Positions 1 to 6,567 are shown, counted from the first letter of the stretch. The stretch is DNA of 12,202 bases from Oxalobacter formigenes (GCA_019424645.1 JAHYZB010000103.1:4563-16764); one strand, 5' to 3'. Made by a program: numbers and translations. The notes: generated from the sequence alone by a model not told the origin.

Positions 1-1
1 G

Positions 2-445
2 CTCGAAAACATTCGTCCGTATCCCAATATCATTCCGGTCAAGGCAGGTCTGTGGGGCAGGAAATCCGGCGCAAATACTTTCCTGAAAGTTGAAGACAAT
101 GGCTGGGGCAACTGGGGCAGGCAAACGTTTGAATGTTCAGAGCCGGACGGGGGCGATCAGGGTAATGTCGTCAGGGCCATTACGATCGATGACATTATGA
201 GCCAGTTCGGCATGACGGGTATCGATATCCTCAAGATCGATATTGAAGGGGCCGAAAAGGATGTATTCGAAGGCGACGTGGATTCATGGTTGCCCAAAAC
301 TAGAATGCTGGGGGTTGAACTTCATGACCGTATGCGTGAAGGTTGTGCCTGCGCTTTCTTTTCCGCAGTCGCGCGTCATCCCTTTTTCAAGGTATCCATC
401 AATGATGATGATTTGATTCTGGAAAATCTTCGTCTGGAAAAATAA
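2..445 (+). CDS. FkbM family methyltransferase, 3' part only
   Basis: This is the C-terminal part of an S-adenosylmethionine-dependent methyltransferase of the FkbM type (Methyltransf_21). These enzymes usually O-methylate sugars or other small molecules, often in polysaccharide or secondary-metabolite clusters. The frame is open from base 2 to the TAA at 443-445, giving 147 residues; the start lies upstream of the window. The family signature is clear: a block reading DILKIDIEGAEKDVFEG, followed by a strand with GVELHD. This corresponds to the usual FkbM pattern of an acidic pair and EGAE about 60-80 residues before the C-terminus. The N-terminal SAM-binding glycine loop is not in view. An internal ATG at 197 is not a likely start, because the sequence upstream of it continues the family fold (ITIDDIM). 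The substrate cannot be told from here. It converges on the Rrf2 gene, with about 100 nt between the stops. Confidence 0.85.
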   Translation, partial: LENIRPYPNIIPVKAGLWGRKSGANTFLKVEDNGWGNWGRQTFECSEPDGGDQGNVVRAITIDDIMSQFGMTGIDILKIDIEGAEKDVFEGDVDSWLPKTRMLGVELHDRMREGCACAFFSAVARHPFFKVSINDDDLILENLRLEK

Positions 446-460
446 TTCTTTCCCTGAAAA

Positions 461-488
461 CCGGTATGCAACGGATGAGGCGTGCCGG
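461..488. terminator. Possible weak stem-loop between convergent genes
   Basis: Bases 461-469 can pair with 480-488 as RNA. This gives nine pairs, two of them G-U, around a 10-nt loop, between the convergent ends of the FkbM and Rrf2 genes. There is no good U-run after it on the plus strand. On the minus strand the stem has two C-A mismatches but is followed by TTTT. It could help end transcription, but the support is thin. Confidence 0.25.
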
Positions 489-547
489 GAGTCTTCTGTC
501 GATGGATACTGGCAGCCCGCTTTCAGCTATGGGAGCCAATCGGGTAT

Positions 548-973
548 TCAGTTTGTCTTATTTCTGCAAAAATCGGTCAGATCACAAAGAGTCTGGCCGG
601 ATTTTGTGCCGATGAATTCTGATTCCTGCATCCCTTCCCAGAACAGAACATTTGCACAGACCCGGTAGCGGGTACACTTTTCCGGTGCGATTTCAGAGCA
701 GGCCGTGCAGGCGAATTTACCATCGGTGGCTCTCAGGATTTCCTGCAGGGCTATTTGTCCGGCATCACGATTCAGACGGTAGTGATATATATGTGCGCTA
801 TTTGTTTCGATCAGTCCGGCAGCAAGAAGGGCGCGGGCGACGGTGCGAAGGCTTGCAATGGAAATGCCCTGACGGGCTGAAATCGAGCTGATGGAGATAT
901 ATTCATCCTTGTTCTGCAATGCCAGATCGGCCATCAGTTTCAGGGCATAACGTTCCTTGGTGGCGATTCTCAT
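548..973 (-). CDS. Rrf2 family transcriptional regulator
   Basis: A 141-residue cytoplasmic winged-helix regulator of the Rrf2 family (relatives include IscR, NsrR and CymR). Residues 1-55 carry the canonical N-terminus (RIATKERYALKLMADLAL) and the recognition helix region (ISIASLRTVARALLAAGLI). The wing lacks the usual GPGGGY motif and reads HIYHYRL instead. The C-terminal half contains six cysteines at 89, 92, 100, 106, 130 and 136. Those at 92, 100 and 106 stand where many Rrf2 proteins bind an Fe-S cluster or sense redox state, but the spacing C-x7-C-x5-C differs from the C-x5-C-x5-C that I recall for IscR. The typical tail pattern (W, then TLCDLTDF) follows. The ATG at 973 has a GGGAGAG ribosome-binding site about 7 nt upstream. 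The gene stands alone, is read from the near-consensus promoter at 1091-1120, and is probably autoregulated. The target genes and signal are unknown. Confidence 0.85.
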   Translation of the reverse strand: MRIATKERYALKLMADLALQNKDEYISISSISARQGISIASLRTVARALLAAGLIETNSAHIYHYRLNRDAGQIALQEILRATDGKFACTACSEIAPEKCTRYRVCANVLFWEGMQESEFIGTKSGQTLCDLTDFCRNKTN

Positions 974-1090
974 GGCTTCTCTCCCGATACGCCTGTTTCA
1001 TCGCCCCGTTTCATGACGGGCGGCTTTGCTGAAAGAGGATGACAGGCAAACAGCGAATCAGCGTTGAGCCATTTTTATTTTCCTCTTTAT

Positions 1091-1120
1091 ATTATAGCAT
1101 ATTTCCGGAAAAATTGTCAA
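1091..1120 (-). promoter_or_regulatory. Near-consensus sigma-70 promoter of the Rrf2 gene with internal palindrome
   Basis: On the minus strand a perfect TTGACA (-35, bases 1115-1120) is followed after 18 nt by a perfect TATAAT (-10, bases 1091-1096). The spacer contains a 10-bp perfect palindrome, TTTCCGGAAA, at 1102-1111, placed where a repressor would block polymerase. It is a good candidate for the regulator's own operator. The expected leader before the ATG at 973 is about 110 nt. Confidence 0.75.
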
Positions 1121-1348
1121 TATATCAACATTATCGGGGTTTTTTAATTATAGTACGGATGGGGCTGGTTTCTGTGTGGAAATATCGGGAGTGAAATTTT
1201 TTATGCTTAAAAGTGACTGAAACGTTGTTATTTTGTTTCCGAAGCCGTGTGCACAGGCTGACCGAAGAGTGAATGGCGGATATTATGGTCTTGCTGTTTC
1301 ACTTGTCATGGAACGGTTAATAGTCTATTCATTGTTGTTCATGTCCTG

Positions 1349-1376
1349 TACGGCCCCATTGCAAAATGGGGCCGTA
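1349..1376 (+). terminator. Perfect 12-bp stem-loop with GCAA tetraloop
   Basis: Bases 1349-1360 are the exact reverse complement of 1365-1376, enclosing the loop GCAA, which fits the stable GNRA tetraloop class. On the plus strand the stem is followed by TCCTTTTG, a short and imperfect U-run. On the minus strand no T-run follows. The stability suggests a transcription terminator for rightward transcription, but no plus-strand gene is visible upstream. It could instead end a small RNA, or act as a processing or stabilising element at the end of the ccd transcript read from the right. Confidence 0.45.
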
Positions 1377-1482
1377 TCCTTTTGAGGGTCTTCCAAACCG
1401 GATGAGGAATCGGGTAAGGGAGGGTATTTTAGCCGGTTTGCCGGCCTGTTCCTTTTCACAAGGGGATCGGGCTGCGCTGTGG

Positions 1483-1786
1483 TCAGAATCCGTGAAAGAG
1501 CAACTCGAGCGAGGCAAAGACGTCGTCCTGCCGGAAATGGGCATTCGATATTTCATTTTTGAGCGTACTGGCCGGGAAAGCGGCCATGTATTGCGTCACC
1601 ATGACATACGGTTCGCCACCGGTTTCAAAGAGAGGGGTGAGACTGTTTGCCGGTTGAGGGCTTCGTCAACTGGCATCAGTGGAATGACGATTCTGGTGTT
1701 AAGGGGCAAGAACAAGTCGGACTGGACATTGACTAAAAACCGTTTCCGGAGGGGTTGGGATAAACATGGAATCGTTTGGCAGTCAT
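1483..1786 (-). pseudogene. ccdB: CcdB-like toxin, disrupted by two frameshifts
   Basis: CcdB poisons DNA gyrase in its complex with DNA. Here the reading starts at the ATG at 1786, which overlaps the ccdA stop (TAATG), and gives a normal CcdB N-terminus (MTAKRFHVYPNPSGNG) before a stop. The homology continues in a second frame (RFLVNVQSDLF, TRIVIPLMPVDEALN). It then moves to a third frame (LTPLFETGGEPYVMVTQ, ending in FASLELLFHGF and TGA at 1483-1485). The first break lies near 1735-1752 and the second near 1640-1655. Each shift equals one missing base (or two extra). Joined together, the three pieces make a near full-length toxin of about 100 residues, including the C-terminal segment that in the family contacts gyrase and is needed for killing. 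The gene is therefore most likely dead, unless both shifts are sequence errors. Confidence 0.8.
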
Positions 1787-2034
1787 TAAAACATCCTGTA
1801 TTTTTCAAGCGGCAGCCCGTGTTTTTCCACATATGTATTGGAACTTTCAATGGCTTTTTTGTTTTCTTTTTGCCAGATGGCGGCGCGTTTTTCGGCAATG
1901 GCTTTCGTGATTCCGGCTTCGGCTGCCTGTGAAATATTGATTTTCAATTCACGTGCTTCTGCCAAAAGGCTGCTTCGCAAGCTCAGGTTGGTTGCTTTTT
2001 CGGGAGTTGGCGCGGAGGGTTTGGATGTTGTCAT
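1786..2034 (-). CDS. ccdA: CcdA-like antitoxin
   Basis: An 82-residue antitoxin of the CcdA type; the F-plasmid protein has 72 residues. Residues about 15-50 form the ribbon-helix-helix DNA-binding part (NLSLRSSLLAEARELKINIS). The C-terminal tail from residue 53 (IWQKENKKAIESSNTYVEKHG, ending YRMF) matches the flexible region that wraps CcdB. The start at 2034 is chosen because AAGGAAT lies about 8 nt upstream; a further in-frame ATG at 2073 falls inside the operator. The stop overlaps the ccdB start, the usual translational coupling of this operon. It probably binds the inverted repeat at 2068-2109 and represses itself, normally together with CcdB. With the toxin broken, it is an orphan antitoxin and might still protect against ccdB carried on an incoming plasmid. 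Confidence 0.85.
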   Translation of the reverse strand: MTTSKPSAPTPEKATNLSLRSSLLAEARELKINISQAAEAGITKAIAEKRAAIWQKENKKAIESSNTYVEKHGLPLEKYRMF

Positions 2035-2067
2035 GACCGGATTCCTTTTTTGATTCCTTGACGCTCT

Positions 2068-2109
2068 CATCAATGCGCATAAAAGATGATATTTTTATGC
2101 GCATTGATG
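2068..2109 (-). promoter_or_regulatory. Inverted-repeat operator upstream of ccdA
   Basis: A perfect 17-bp inverted repeat (2068-2084 and 2093-2109) with an 8-nt spacer. Each arm contains the self-complementary octamer ATGCGCAT (2073-2080 and 2097-2104), so there are two palindromic half-sites 24 bp apart, on roughly the same face of the helix. It lies 34 nt upstream of the ccdA start, where ribbon-helix-helix antitoxins bind cooperatively. It also lies 41 nt after the alcohol dehydrogenase stop and could form a long hairpin in that transcript, but no U-run follows. Confidence 0.65.
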
Positions 2110-2150
2110 TTTGGGGAGGGCACCGATTCCCTGAACGGTCCTTGCTCTGT

Positions 2151-3341
2151 TTACATGTCCTGATAAGGTTCCCGGCAGGCGAGTTTGTAGATTTTTTCGC
2201 AATCGCTGCGGTCGAGTTTGACAAAGGAGCCGATGGTGCTGCTGCCGATCTGGAGCTGGTCGAGCAGTTCGGGGATGTCGTCTTCCCGCGCGCGGATTCC
2301 GGCAAAGCTCGTCGGCATCCCGACCATTTTCAAAAAGGCCCTGAATGCCCGGATGCCGTAACGGGCGGTGATGTCGGGGTGTTGATAGTCCATGTCGCAG
2401 CCCCAGACGCGCACGGCAATCTGTGCAAAACGGTTGACGTCGTGTTCCATGACGTATTCCATCCATGCCGGGAAGATGACGGCCAGTGTCGCGCCGTGCG
2501 GTGCGTCGTAGCGGGCGGAGAGTTCGTGCGCCAGCGCGTGGGTCGCCCAGTCCTGTTCACGCCCGATGCCGCAAATGTCGTTGTGGGCCAGTGTTCCGGC
2601 CAGCATCAGGTTGGCGCGGTGGTCGTAGTCCTGGGGATCTTGCAGGGCAAGGGGCAGTTCGTTCTTGACGGTCAGCAGGATGGATTCACACAGCCGGTCG
2701 GTCAGTTCGACGCCTTTGGTGTTGGTGAAGTAGCGTTCCAGTACGTGCGACATGATGTCGGTTGCGCCGCCTGCGGTGGGCAATGGCGGCAGGGACAGGG
2801 TGAGTTCCGGGTTCAGGATGGACAGTACCGGTCTGATCCGGTCGCTGGAATAGGGGCGCTTGAACATGCCGTCTTCACGGGTAATGACAGTGACAGGTGA
2901 CGATTCGCTGCCTGAGGCGGCAATGGTCAGGATGGTGCCGACGGGCAGGGCGGAGGAGGGGAAGGCCTTGCCTTCGAAAAAGTCCCAGAAATCGCCCTTG
3001 TAGGGGACACCTAAGGCGATGGCCTTGGCGGAATCGATGACACTGCCGCCGCCGACGGCGAGGATAAAGTCCACTTCTTCCTTGCGGCACAGTTCGATGC
3101 CTTCTTGTACCAGCCCACTTCTGGGGTTGGGGCGCACGCCACCAAGGGAAACGGCGGTGATGCCTGCCCTCTCCAGTGAGGCGGTGACGCGGTAGATCAG
3201 GCCGGACTTGACGGCGGAAGCGCTACCGTAATGGACGAGCACTTTTTTGCAGCCGAGCCTCTGGACCCGGTCGCCGACATGGTTTTCCTCTCCTTTGCCG
3301 AAGAAGAGGCGGGTCGGGTTGAAGTAGGTGAAATTATCCAT
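2151..3341 (-). CDS. Iron-containing alcohol dehydrogenase, YqhD/butanol dehydrogenase type
   Basis: A 396-residue group III metal-dependent alcohol dehydrogenase, a cytoplasmic NAD(P)H-dependent reductase of aldehydes to alcohols. The full-length fold is present. The N-terminus has the typical TPTR-like opening (FNPTRLFFGKG), the Rossmann domain has GGGS at 97-100 followed by VIDSAKAIA, and ASGSES is at 142-147. The four metal ligands of the family are visible as Asp195, His199 (D-x3-H), His268 and His282. They align with Asp194, His198, His267 and His281 of E. coli YqhD. The nucleotide loop near 38-42 reads YGSAS rather than the YGGGS of YqhD, so the NADH/NADPH preference is open. The start at 3341 has GGAG about 8 nt upstream; an in-frame ATG at 3479 would add 46 residues unlike the family. 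A weak promoter candidate (TTCAAA, 17 nt, TACCAT) lies near 3364-3392. The substrate is unknown; detoxification of short aldehydes or fermentation are both plausible. Confidence 0.9.
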   Translation of the reverse strand: MDNFTYFNPTRLFFGKGEENHVGDRVQRLGCKKVLVHYGSASAVKSGLIYRVTASLERAGITAVSLGGVRPNPRSGLVQEGIELCRKEEVDFILAVGGGSVIDSAKAIALGVPYKGDFWDFFEGKAFPSSALPVGTILTIAASGSESSPVTVITREDGMFKRPYSSDRIRPVLSILNPELTLSLPPLPTAGGATDIMSHVLERYFTNTKGVELTDRLCESILLTVKNELPLALQDPQDYDHRANLMLAGTLAHNDICGIGREQDWATHALAHELSARYDAPHGATLAVIFPAWMEYVMEHDVNRFAQIAVRVWGCDMDYQHPDITARYGIRAFRAFLKMVGMPTSFAGIRAREDDIPELLDQLQIGSSTIGSFVKLDRSDCEKIYKLACREPYQDM

Positions 3342-3557
3342 GTGTTTTTCTCCTTTTTTTCCGCTATGGTACAGGTGAGCGGCGAGTTTTTGAAGCAGGG
3401 CGGAAGTTTTAACGCAAGATATTTGATTTACCCGGACGTTTGAGGATGAATGGCACATTGCAGGGAGGAAATTCCCCATGTTGCACTGGATCGGGGATTT
3501 TCAAATCCCGTCCCGGGGCCGGGCTTTTTTCACTTTTGATTTGGCGATTGGGTACGT

Positions 3558-4898
3558 TCAGTTTTCCGTCGTGCCGAGCAGTTGTTTGGACAGGAAGGTC
3601 GCTTTGGTGTCGGTCATGCCGGTGATGAAGTCCATGACGCGGATGTAGGCGGTGTAGAGGTCGTCTTCTTCTCTGGGGGCGCAAACGCCCATGAGGGTGA
3701 TGGCCTGCTGTTCGCGGTAGCTGATTTCCTTGCCGGTTTTGAGTTGGTGGACGGCGGGGATGAAGGTGTCGAGCAAACGTTTGTAGAGGGTGTATGACCC
3801 GATTTCGAGTGCGATCTTCGAATGGTTTTTCAATATGACGTCAAAGAAGTGGTCTTTGGCACGGGTCATGTAGTCTTTGACGTCTTCTTCCGCGCAGTCG
3901 ATCAGGGATTTGACCGGTTCGCCGTTCAGGATGGCGTCATGGTTGTTTTTGAAGGCAGTGAAGATGGCATCGATCATGAAGGCGATGAGCTTGGCACGGA
4001 TGAGGCCAGCGCGCCGCCGGTCGGAATCCATTGACTCAAGCCGTTTTTCATTGATCCGCAGTTTCGGGTAAACGGGAGCCAACACGTCTTTTATGTCTTG
4101 CAGGCTGATGATGTTCAGTTCGAGCGCATCTTCCATGTCGATGATGCGATAGCAGATGTCGTCTGCCGCTTCTGTAAGGTATGAGAGGGGATGGCGCCGG
4201 TAATGGCCGTTTTTGAGACCCAATGCGGTGAAGACATTATCGAAGGTCTGTTTTTCGGACTGGTAAAAATTGAATTTGGTCGAGGCTTCGCCGATGGCGT
4301 CATAGGCTGAACGCGGGTATTTGACGAGGGAAGCCAGTGTCGGATAGGTGAGTCGCAGACCGCCGTTGTCCTTGTAGTTTTCGATGGCGGTGACGACCCG
4401 GAAGCCCTGTGCATTGCCGTCGAATGTCTTGAAGTCGGCTTTTTGCCGTTCGGTCAGGCCTTTCATGTAAGTTTCGTTTTCGGTGTTCCTGAACCAGTCC
4501 TGAAGGGCGGATTCGCCGCCATGCCCGAAGGGGGGATTGCCGATGTCGTGCGCAAGACAGGCGGCCTGTACGATTTCACCGATGTTTTCCGGGCTGATGG
4601 AATCGGGCAGTTCGCCGCGTTCTTCGAGAAAGAAGCCGACCATGATGCCGAGCGAGCGGCCTGCGCTGGAGACTTCAAGCGAGTGCATTTGCCGGTTGTG
4701 GACGTGGTCGTTGGCCGAAAAGGGGTGTACCTGTGTTTTGCGGGCGAGTGTCCGGAAGGAATTGGAAAAAAGGATGCGGTCGTAGTCCTGAAGGAAGGGG
4801 CTTCGGGCACGGTCGAAATGGATTCTGGAGAGGTCAGTCATTCCGTGCCGGATGGGGGCGAGCAGTTTTGCCCATTGTTCTTTTTTTGTGGGGGTCAT
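3558..4898 (-). CDS. HD-domain dNTP triphosphohydrolase (dGTPase-like)
   Basis: A 446-residue deoxyguanosinetriphosphate triphosphohydrolase-like protein. Enzymes of this family cleave dNTPs to the nucleoside and triphosphate and so trim dNTP pools, in some bacteria also limiting phage growth. The N-terminus shows the family block SPFLQDYDRILFSNSFRTLARKTQV. The metal site is complete: His72 (RQMHSLEV), His117-Asp118 (LAHDIG), His126 (FGHGGE) and the later acidic motif EAADDICY with Asp246/Asp247. Length and spacing fit the non-E. coli dNTPase-like group. The start is uncertain. The ATG at 4898 fits where the family begins (W-x-K-L-L about residue 9) but has only a weak GAG-type site upstream. 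The ATG at 4961 has a better AGGA site 7 nt upstream and would give 467 residues with an unusual 21-residue lead. No clear partner gene is adjacent. Confidence 0.9.
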   Translation of the reverse strand: MTPTKKEQWAKLLAPIRHGMTDLSRIHFDRARSPFLQDYDRILFSNSFRTLARKTQVHPFSANDHVHNRQMHSLEVSSAGRSLGIMVGFFLEERGELPDSISPENIGEIVQAACLAHDIGNPPFGHGGESALQDWFRNTENETYMKGLTERQKADFKTFDGNAQGFRVVTAIENYKDNGGLRLTYPTLASLVKYPRSAYDAIGEASTKFNFYQSEKQTFDNVFTALGLKNGHYRRHPLSYLTEAADDICYRIIDMEDALELNIISLQDIKDVLAPVYPKLRINEKRLESMDSDRRRAGLIRAKLIAFMIDAIFTAFKNNHDAILNGEPVKSLIDCAEEDVKDYMTRAKDHFFDVILKNHSKIALEIGSYTLYKRLLDTFIPAVHQLKTGKEISYREQQAITLMGVCAPREEDDLYTAYIRVMDFITGMTDTKATFLSKQLLGTTEN

Positions 4899-4961
4899 GT
4901 TTTCGCTCTTGTGGATGTTTTTCTGTATTGTATCCGTTTCTGTAAAAAGCAATTTCCCCAT

Positions 4962-5225
4962 CGTAAGTTCCTGTAACCTTGCCGTTACCATTTCAGTGCA
5001 AATGTGTTGCCGGTATATGGAGAAATTGCTCTTTACACAAACGAATGGATGCGGATCCATTATGAAGCCAGTATATCGGGGCGTTTTGCGTTAAACAATA
5101 CTCTCTTTACGGGTATGTGTTTAAAACGAGTCAGGACAGGGTTTGCAGGAAAAGACGGCAATAAAAGAAAAAGATTTTCCTGCCGGTGAAAGCCTTGGCG
5201 GATTTTTTCGGGATGCAGGAGAGGT
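4962..5225. other. Non-coding stretch upstream of the dNTPase gene
   Basis: With the terminator just to its right, this forms a gene-free gap of about 340 nt between the dNTPase and methyltransferase genes. I see no protein-like frame. A 9-bp inverted repeat, GCAGGAAAA at 5145-5153 and TTTTCCTGC at 5175-5183, flanks an A-rich spacer. A shorter overlapping pair, CGGCA (5156-5160) and TGCCG (5181-5185), could form instead. The dNTPase promoter must lie here on the minus strand, but I cannot point to a convincing -35/-10 pair. Confidence 0.4.
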
Positions 5226-5259
5226 AAAAAAAACGGTACCCGGAACAGTCCGGATACCG
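5226..5259 (-). terminator. Rho-independent terminator of the methyltransferase gene
   Basis: On the minus strand bases 5249-5259 pair with 5234-5244 (11 pairs including one U-G) around the 4-nt loop CTGT. A run of eight T follows (complement of 5226-5233). It lies 45 nt after the methyltransferase stop. This is the cleanest intrinsic terminator in the window. Confidence 0.85.
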
Positions 5260-5303
5260 GCAAGGTTTTTCCCTGTTCGGGAAATATCGTGAAGCAATCG
5301 TGT

Positions 5304-6011
5304 TCAGGTTTTTTGACCGACGATCTCGATCAGGTTGAAATAGTGTCCGGCTCCGGCTTCCATGATGGGAACCATCTTTTCCTGTGCCATCGGGCATTCC
5401 ATGAAGTCATCCCATGCTTTCTGGCAGCAGTCCATTTCACGCAGGGAGGTGATTTTTATGCCGGGTTCTTTTTCCCATAGGGTTTTCCACCAGTGGCACG
5501 AGTGAAAATACCAGTCCGGTGCCCAGAAGGGTTCGACTTCTTTCGGCAAATTGCCTTCGTCATAGTTGCCGATAAATCCGGGGACGACAACGGCTATCAG
5601 GCCTCCTTTTTTCACGAACGGCAACAGTTTTGCCAGCATGGCTTCGTTGCCGCCAAAGTACTGGTATGCGTCCACGCTGACGATCATGTCGAAATAGTCA
5701 TGGGCAAACGGGATGTCTTTTGTGGCGTCAAAGAGAAGGGGGATGATTTTCGTATCCAGCCCGGCTCTGGCGAAACGTTCTGCGTTTTCGGTGGGAGGTA
5801 TCCACAAGTCTGCGGCAAAGACGGTTGCGCCATATTTTTCCGCGAGCAGGATGGAAGATATCCCTGTGCCGCATCCGAGGTCGAGGATGCGCATGCCGGT
5901 AGTGATGGGAAGCTCTCCTGCCAGTTCTTCGGCTATGCGCATGGCGTTCGGCCCCATCATGTTATCGATCAGGAATTGCCGGTCATACCGGTCGGTAAAA
6001 GGGGTTTTCAT
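5304..6011 (-). CDS. Class I SAM-dependent methyltransferase
   Basis: A 235-residue cytoplasmic methyltransferase with the Rossmann-like class I fold. Motif I is LDLGCGTG at 43-50, motif II ends in the acidic residue of FAADLW (Asp68), the post-motif block FDMIVSVDAYQYFGG follows, and KKGGLIAVVVPG carries the next strand. The C-terminal part is rich in Trp and Cys (HSCHWWKTLW, MDCCQKAWDDFMEC), which sets it apart from ordinary UbiE-like enzymes. The N-terminus TDRYDRQFLIDNMMGPNAMR resembles a family I recall from gut Firmicutes; this is from memory and not from a search. The start at 6011 has GAGGAA about 10 nt upstream. It is followed by its own terminator and is separated from the upstream HTH gene by another terminator, so it is probably a single-gene unit or weakly co-read. 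The substrate is unknown. Confidence 0.85.
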   Translation of the reverse strand: MKTPFTDRYDRQFLIDNMMGPNAMRIAEELAGELPITTGMRILDLGCGTGISSILLAEKYGATVFAADLWIPPTENAERFARAGLDTKIIPLLFDATKDIPFAHDYFDMIVSVDAYQYFGGNEAMLAKLLPFVKKGGLIAVVVPGFIGNYDEGNLPKEVEPFWAPDWYFHSCHWWKTLWEKEPGIKITSLREMDCCQKAWDDFMECPMAQEKMVPIMEAGAGHYFNLIEIVGQKT

Positions 6012-6090
6012 TTTGTCTTGTTTCCTCTTGTTTTAACGGGAAACAGTGTAAGACGACGCAAGGGAGAAGGCATCCTCCTTTTCATTTGGG

Positions 6091-6125
6091 AAAAGAAAAA
6101 GCGCCGGGGCATTTGCCCGGCGCTT
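6091..6125 (-). terminator. Rho-independent terminator after the HTH gene
   Basis: A perfect 10-bp stem (6099-6108 with 6116-6125) and a 7-nt loop lie just after the HTH gene stop at 6137. On the minus strand the stem is followed by TTTTTCTTTT when the closing A-T pairs are counted into the tail. A weaker T-rich tract on the plus side is of no use, because no plus-strand gene precedes it. Confidence 0.8.
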
Positions 6126-6136
6126 CGTTCGTTTTC

Positions 6137-6409
6137 TCAGCCGTTTTTTGCGGCGTTGATGATTTTGTATATCGTTTTGACAGACCGGAAATATTGTCTG
6201 GCCAGCTCGGTAACGGATGATCCGTTACGGTAATGCGCGATGATGTCGCGGTTTCTGGCGCGGATGGTTTCCCGGGTTTGTGTTTTGGCACCCCATGAAA
6301 GTTTGTTGTCTTGCTTCTTCGGGATGTAAAGGGTTTCTCCTTCGATATACTCCTGTATAGCGCACAGCAGGTGATGCGGCAGTGCGTCCTGTGCTTTTTT
6401 ATAGCCCAT
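6137..6409 (-). CDS. Small helix-turn-helix protein, CD3324-like
   Basis: A 90-residue putative DNA-binding protein of the small family known as CD3324, related to the Mor/C HTH type. Residues 1-35 give the family opening (MGYKKAQDALPHHLLCAIQEY, then the strand GETLYIPKK). Residues about 62-88 form an HTH (NGSSVTELARQYFRSVKTIYKII). The middle block with W39 and RARNRDIIAHY is also family-like. The start at 6409 is firm: AGGAGG stands 6-8 nt upstream, whereas the longer frame to 6505 crosses a leader stem-loop. It is probably expressed from the promoter at 6568-6596 and ends at the terminator 6091-6125. It may regulate itself or the neighbouring methyltransferase, but no target is visible. The family is one I associate with Clostridia, so transfer is possible. 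Confidence 0.75.
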   Translation of the reverse strand: MGYKKAQDALPHHLLCAIQEYIEGETLYIPKKQDNKLSWGAKTQTRETIRARNRDIIAHYRNGSSVTELARQYFRSVKTIYKIINAAKNG

Positions 6410-6465
6410 TATGCTCCTCCTGTTGATATTCAGGGTTGGGGCAAGGGCTATTGCAGGCCGGTTTG

Positions 6466-6504
6466 TGTCCTTATGCAATATCCCTTGCGGTGCATAAACG
6501 GACA
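6466..6504 (-). promoter_or_regulatory. Stem-loop in the leader of the HTH gene
   Basis: Bases 6466-6477 (TGTCC then TTATGCA) pair with 6491-6504 (TGCATAA, a 2-nt bulge AC, then GGACA), giving 12 pairs around a 13-nt loop. It sits between the predicted promoter and the gene. It could be an operator dyad or an RNA control structure; the sequence alone does not decide. Confidence 0.35.
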
Positions 6505-6567
6505 ATATCCAGTTGGTTTGACATCCAGTACCTTTTGGTCAGGTTGATAAAACAGATTTAAACGTCA

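Larger units (their letters stand above)
974..1482. other. Non-coding stretch between the Rrf2 gene and the ccdB remnant
   Basis: About 510 nt without a convincing gene. From left to right it holds the Rrf2 leader (974-1085), the Rrf2 promoter and palindrome (1091-1120), an AT-rich tract (1121-1210) and a plain stretch (1210-1345) in which I see no coding signal. It ends with the perfect stem-loop at 1349-1376 and about 100 nt downstream of the ccdB remnant, where a small GCCGG/CCGGC hairpin occurs near 1434-1447. Short open frames here on both strands do not look like proteins. Confidence 0.6.

Noticed and set aside
1366..1932. 188-residue open frame on the plus strand
   Set aside because: It lies antisense to the ccdA/ccdB remnant, which shows real homology, and its own translation has no family features.
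2058..2900. 280-residue open frame on the plus strand
   Set aside because: It is the mirror of the alcohol dehydrogenase gene and has the skewed composition typical of antisense frames.
3342..3479. N-terminal extension of the alcohol dehydrogenase to an upstream ATG
   Set aside because: The 46 added residues do not resemble the family, and the ATG at 3341 has a clear ribosome-binding site.
3490..3530. GC-rich inverted repeats followed by a T-run, as a possible terminator of the dNTPase gene
   Set aside because: The T-run follows on the plus strand, while the gene is read on the minus strand; no plus-strand gene precedes it, and the stem is imperfect.
5060..5263. 67-residue open frame on the minus strand
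   Set aside because: It starts just 5' of the terminator stem, runs through the methyltransferase terminator and has no ribosome-binding site or recognisable features.
5493..6233. 246-residue open frame on the plus strand
   Set aside because: It is antisense to the methyltransferase gene and crosses the terminator and the HTH gene; no ribosome-binding site or family features.
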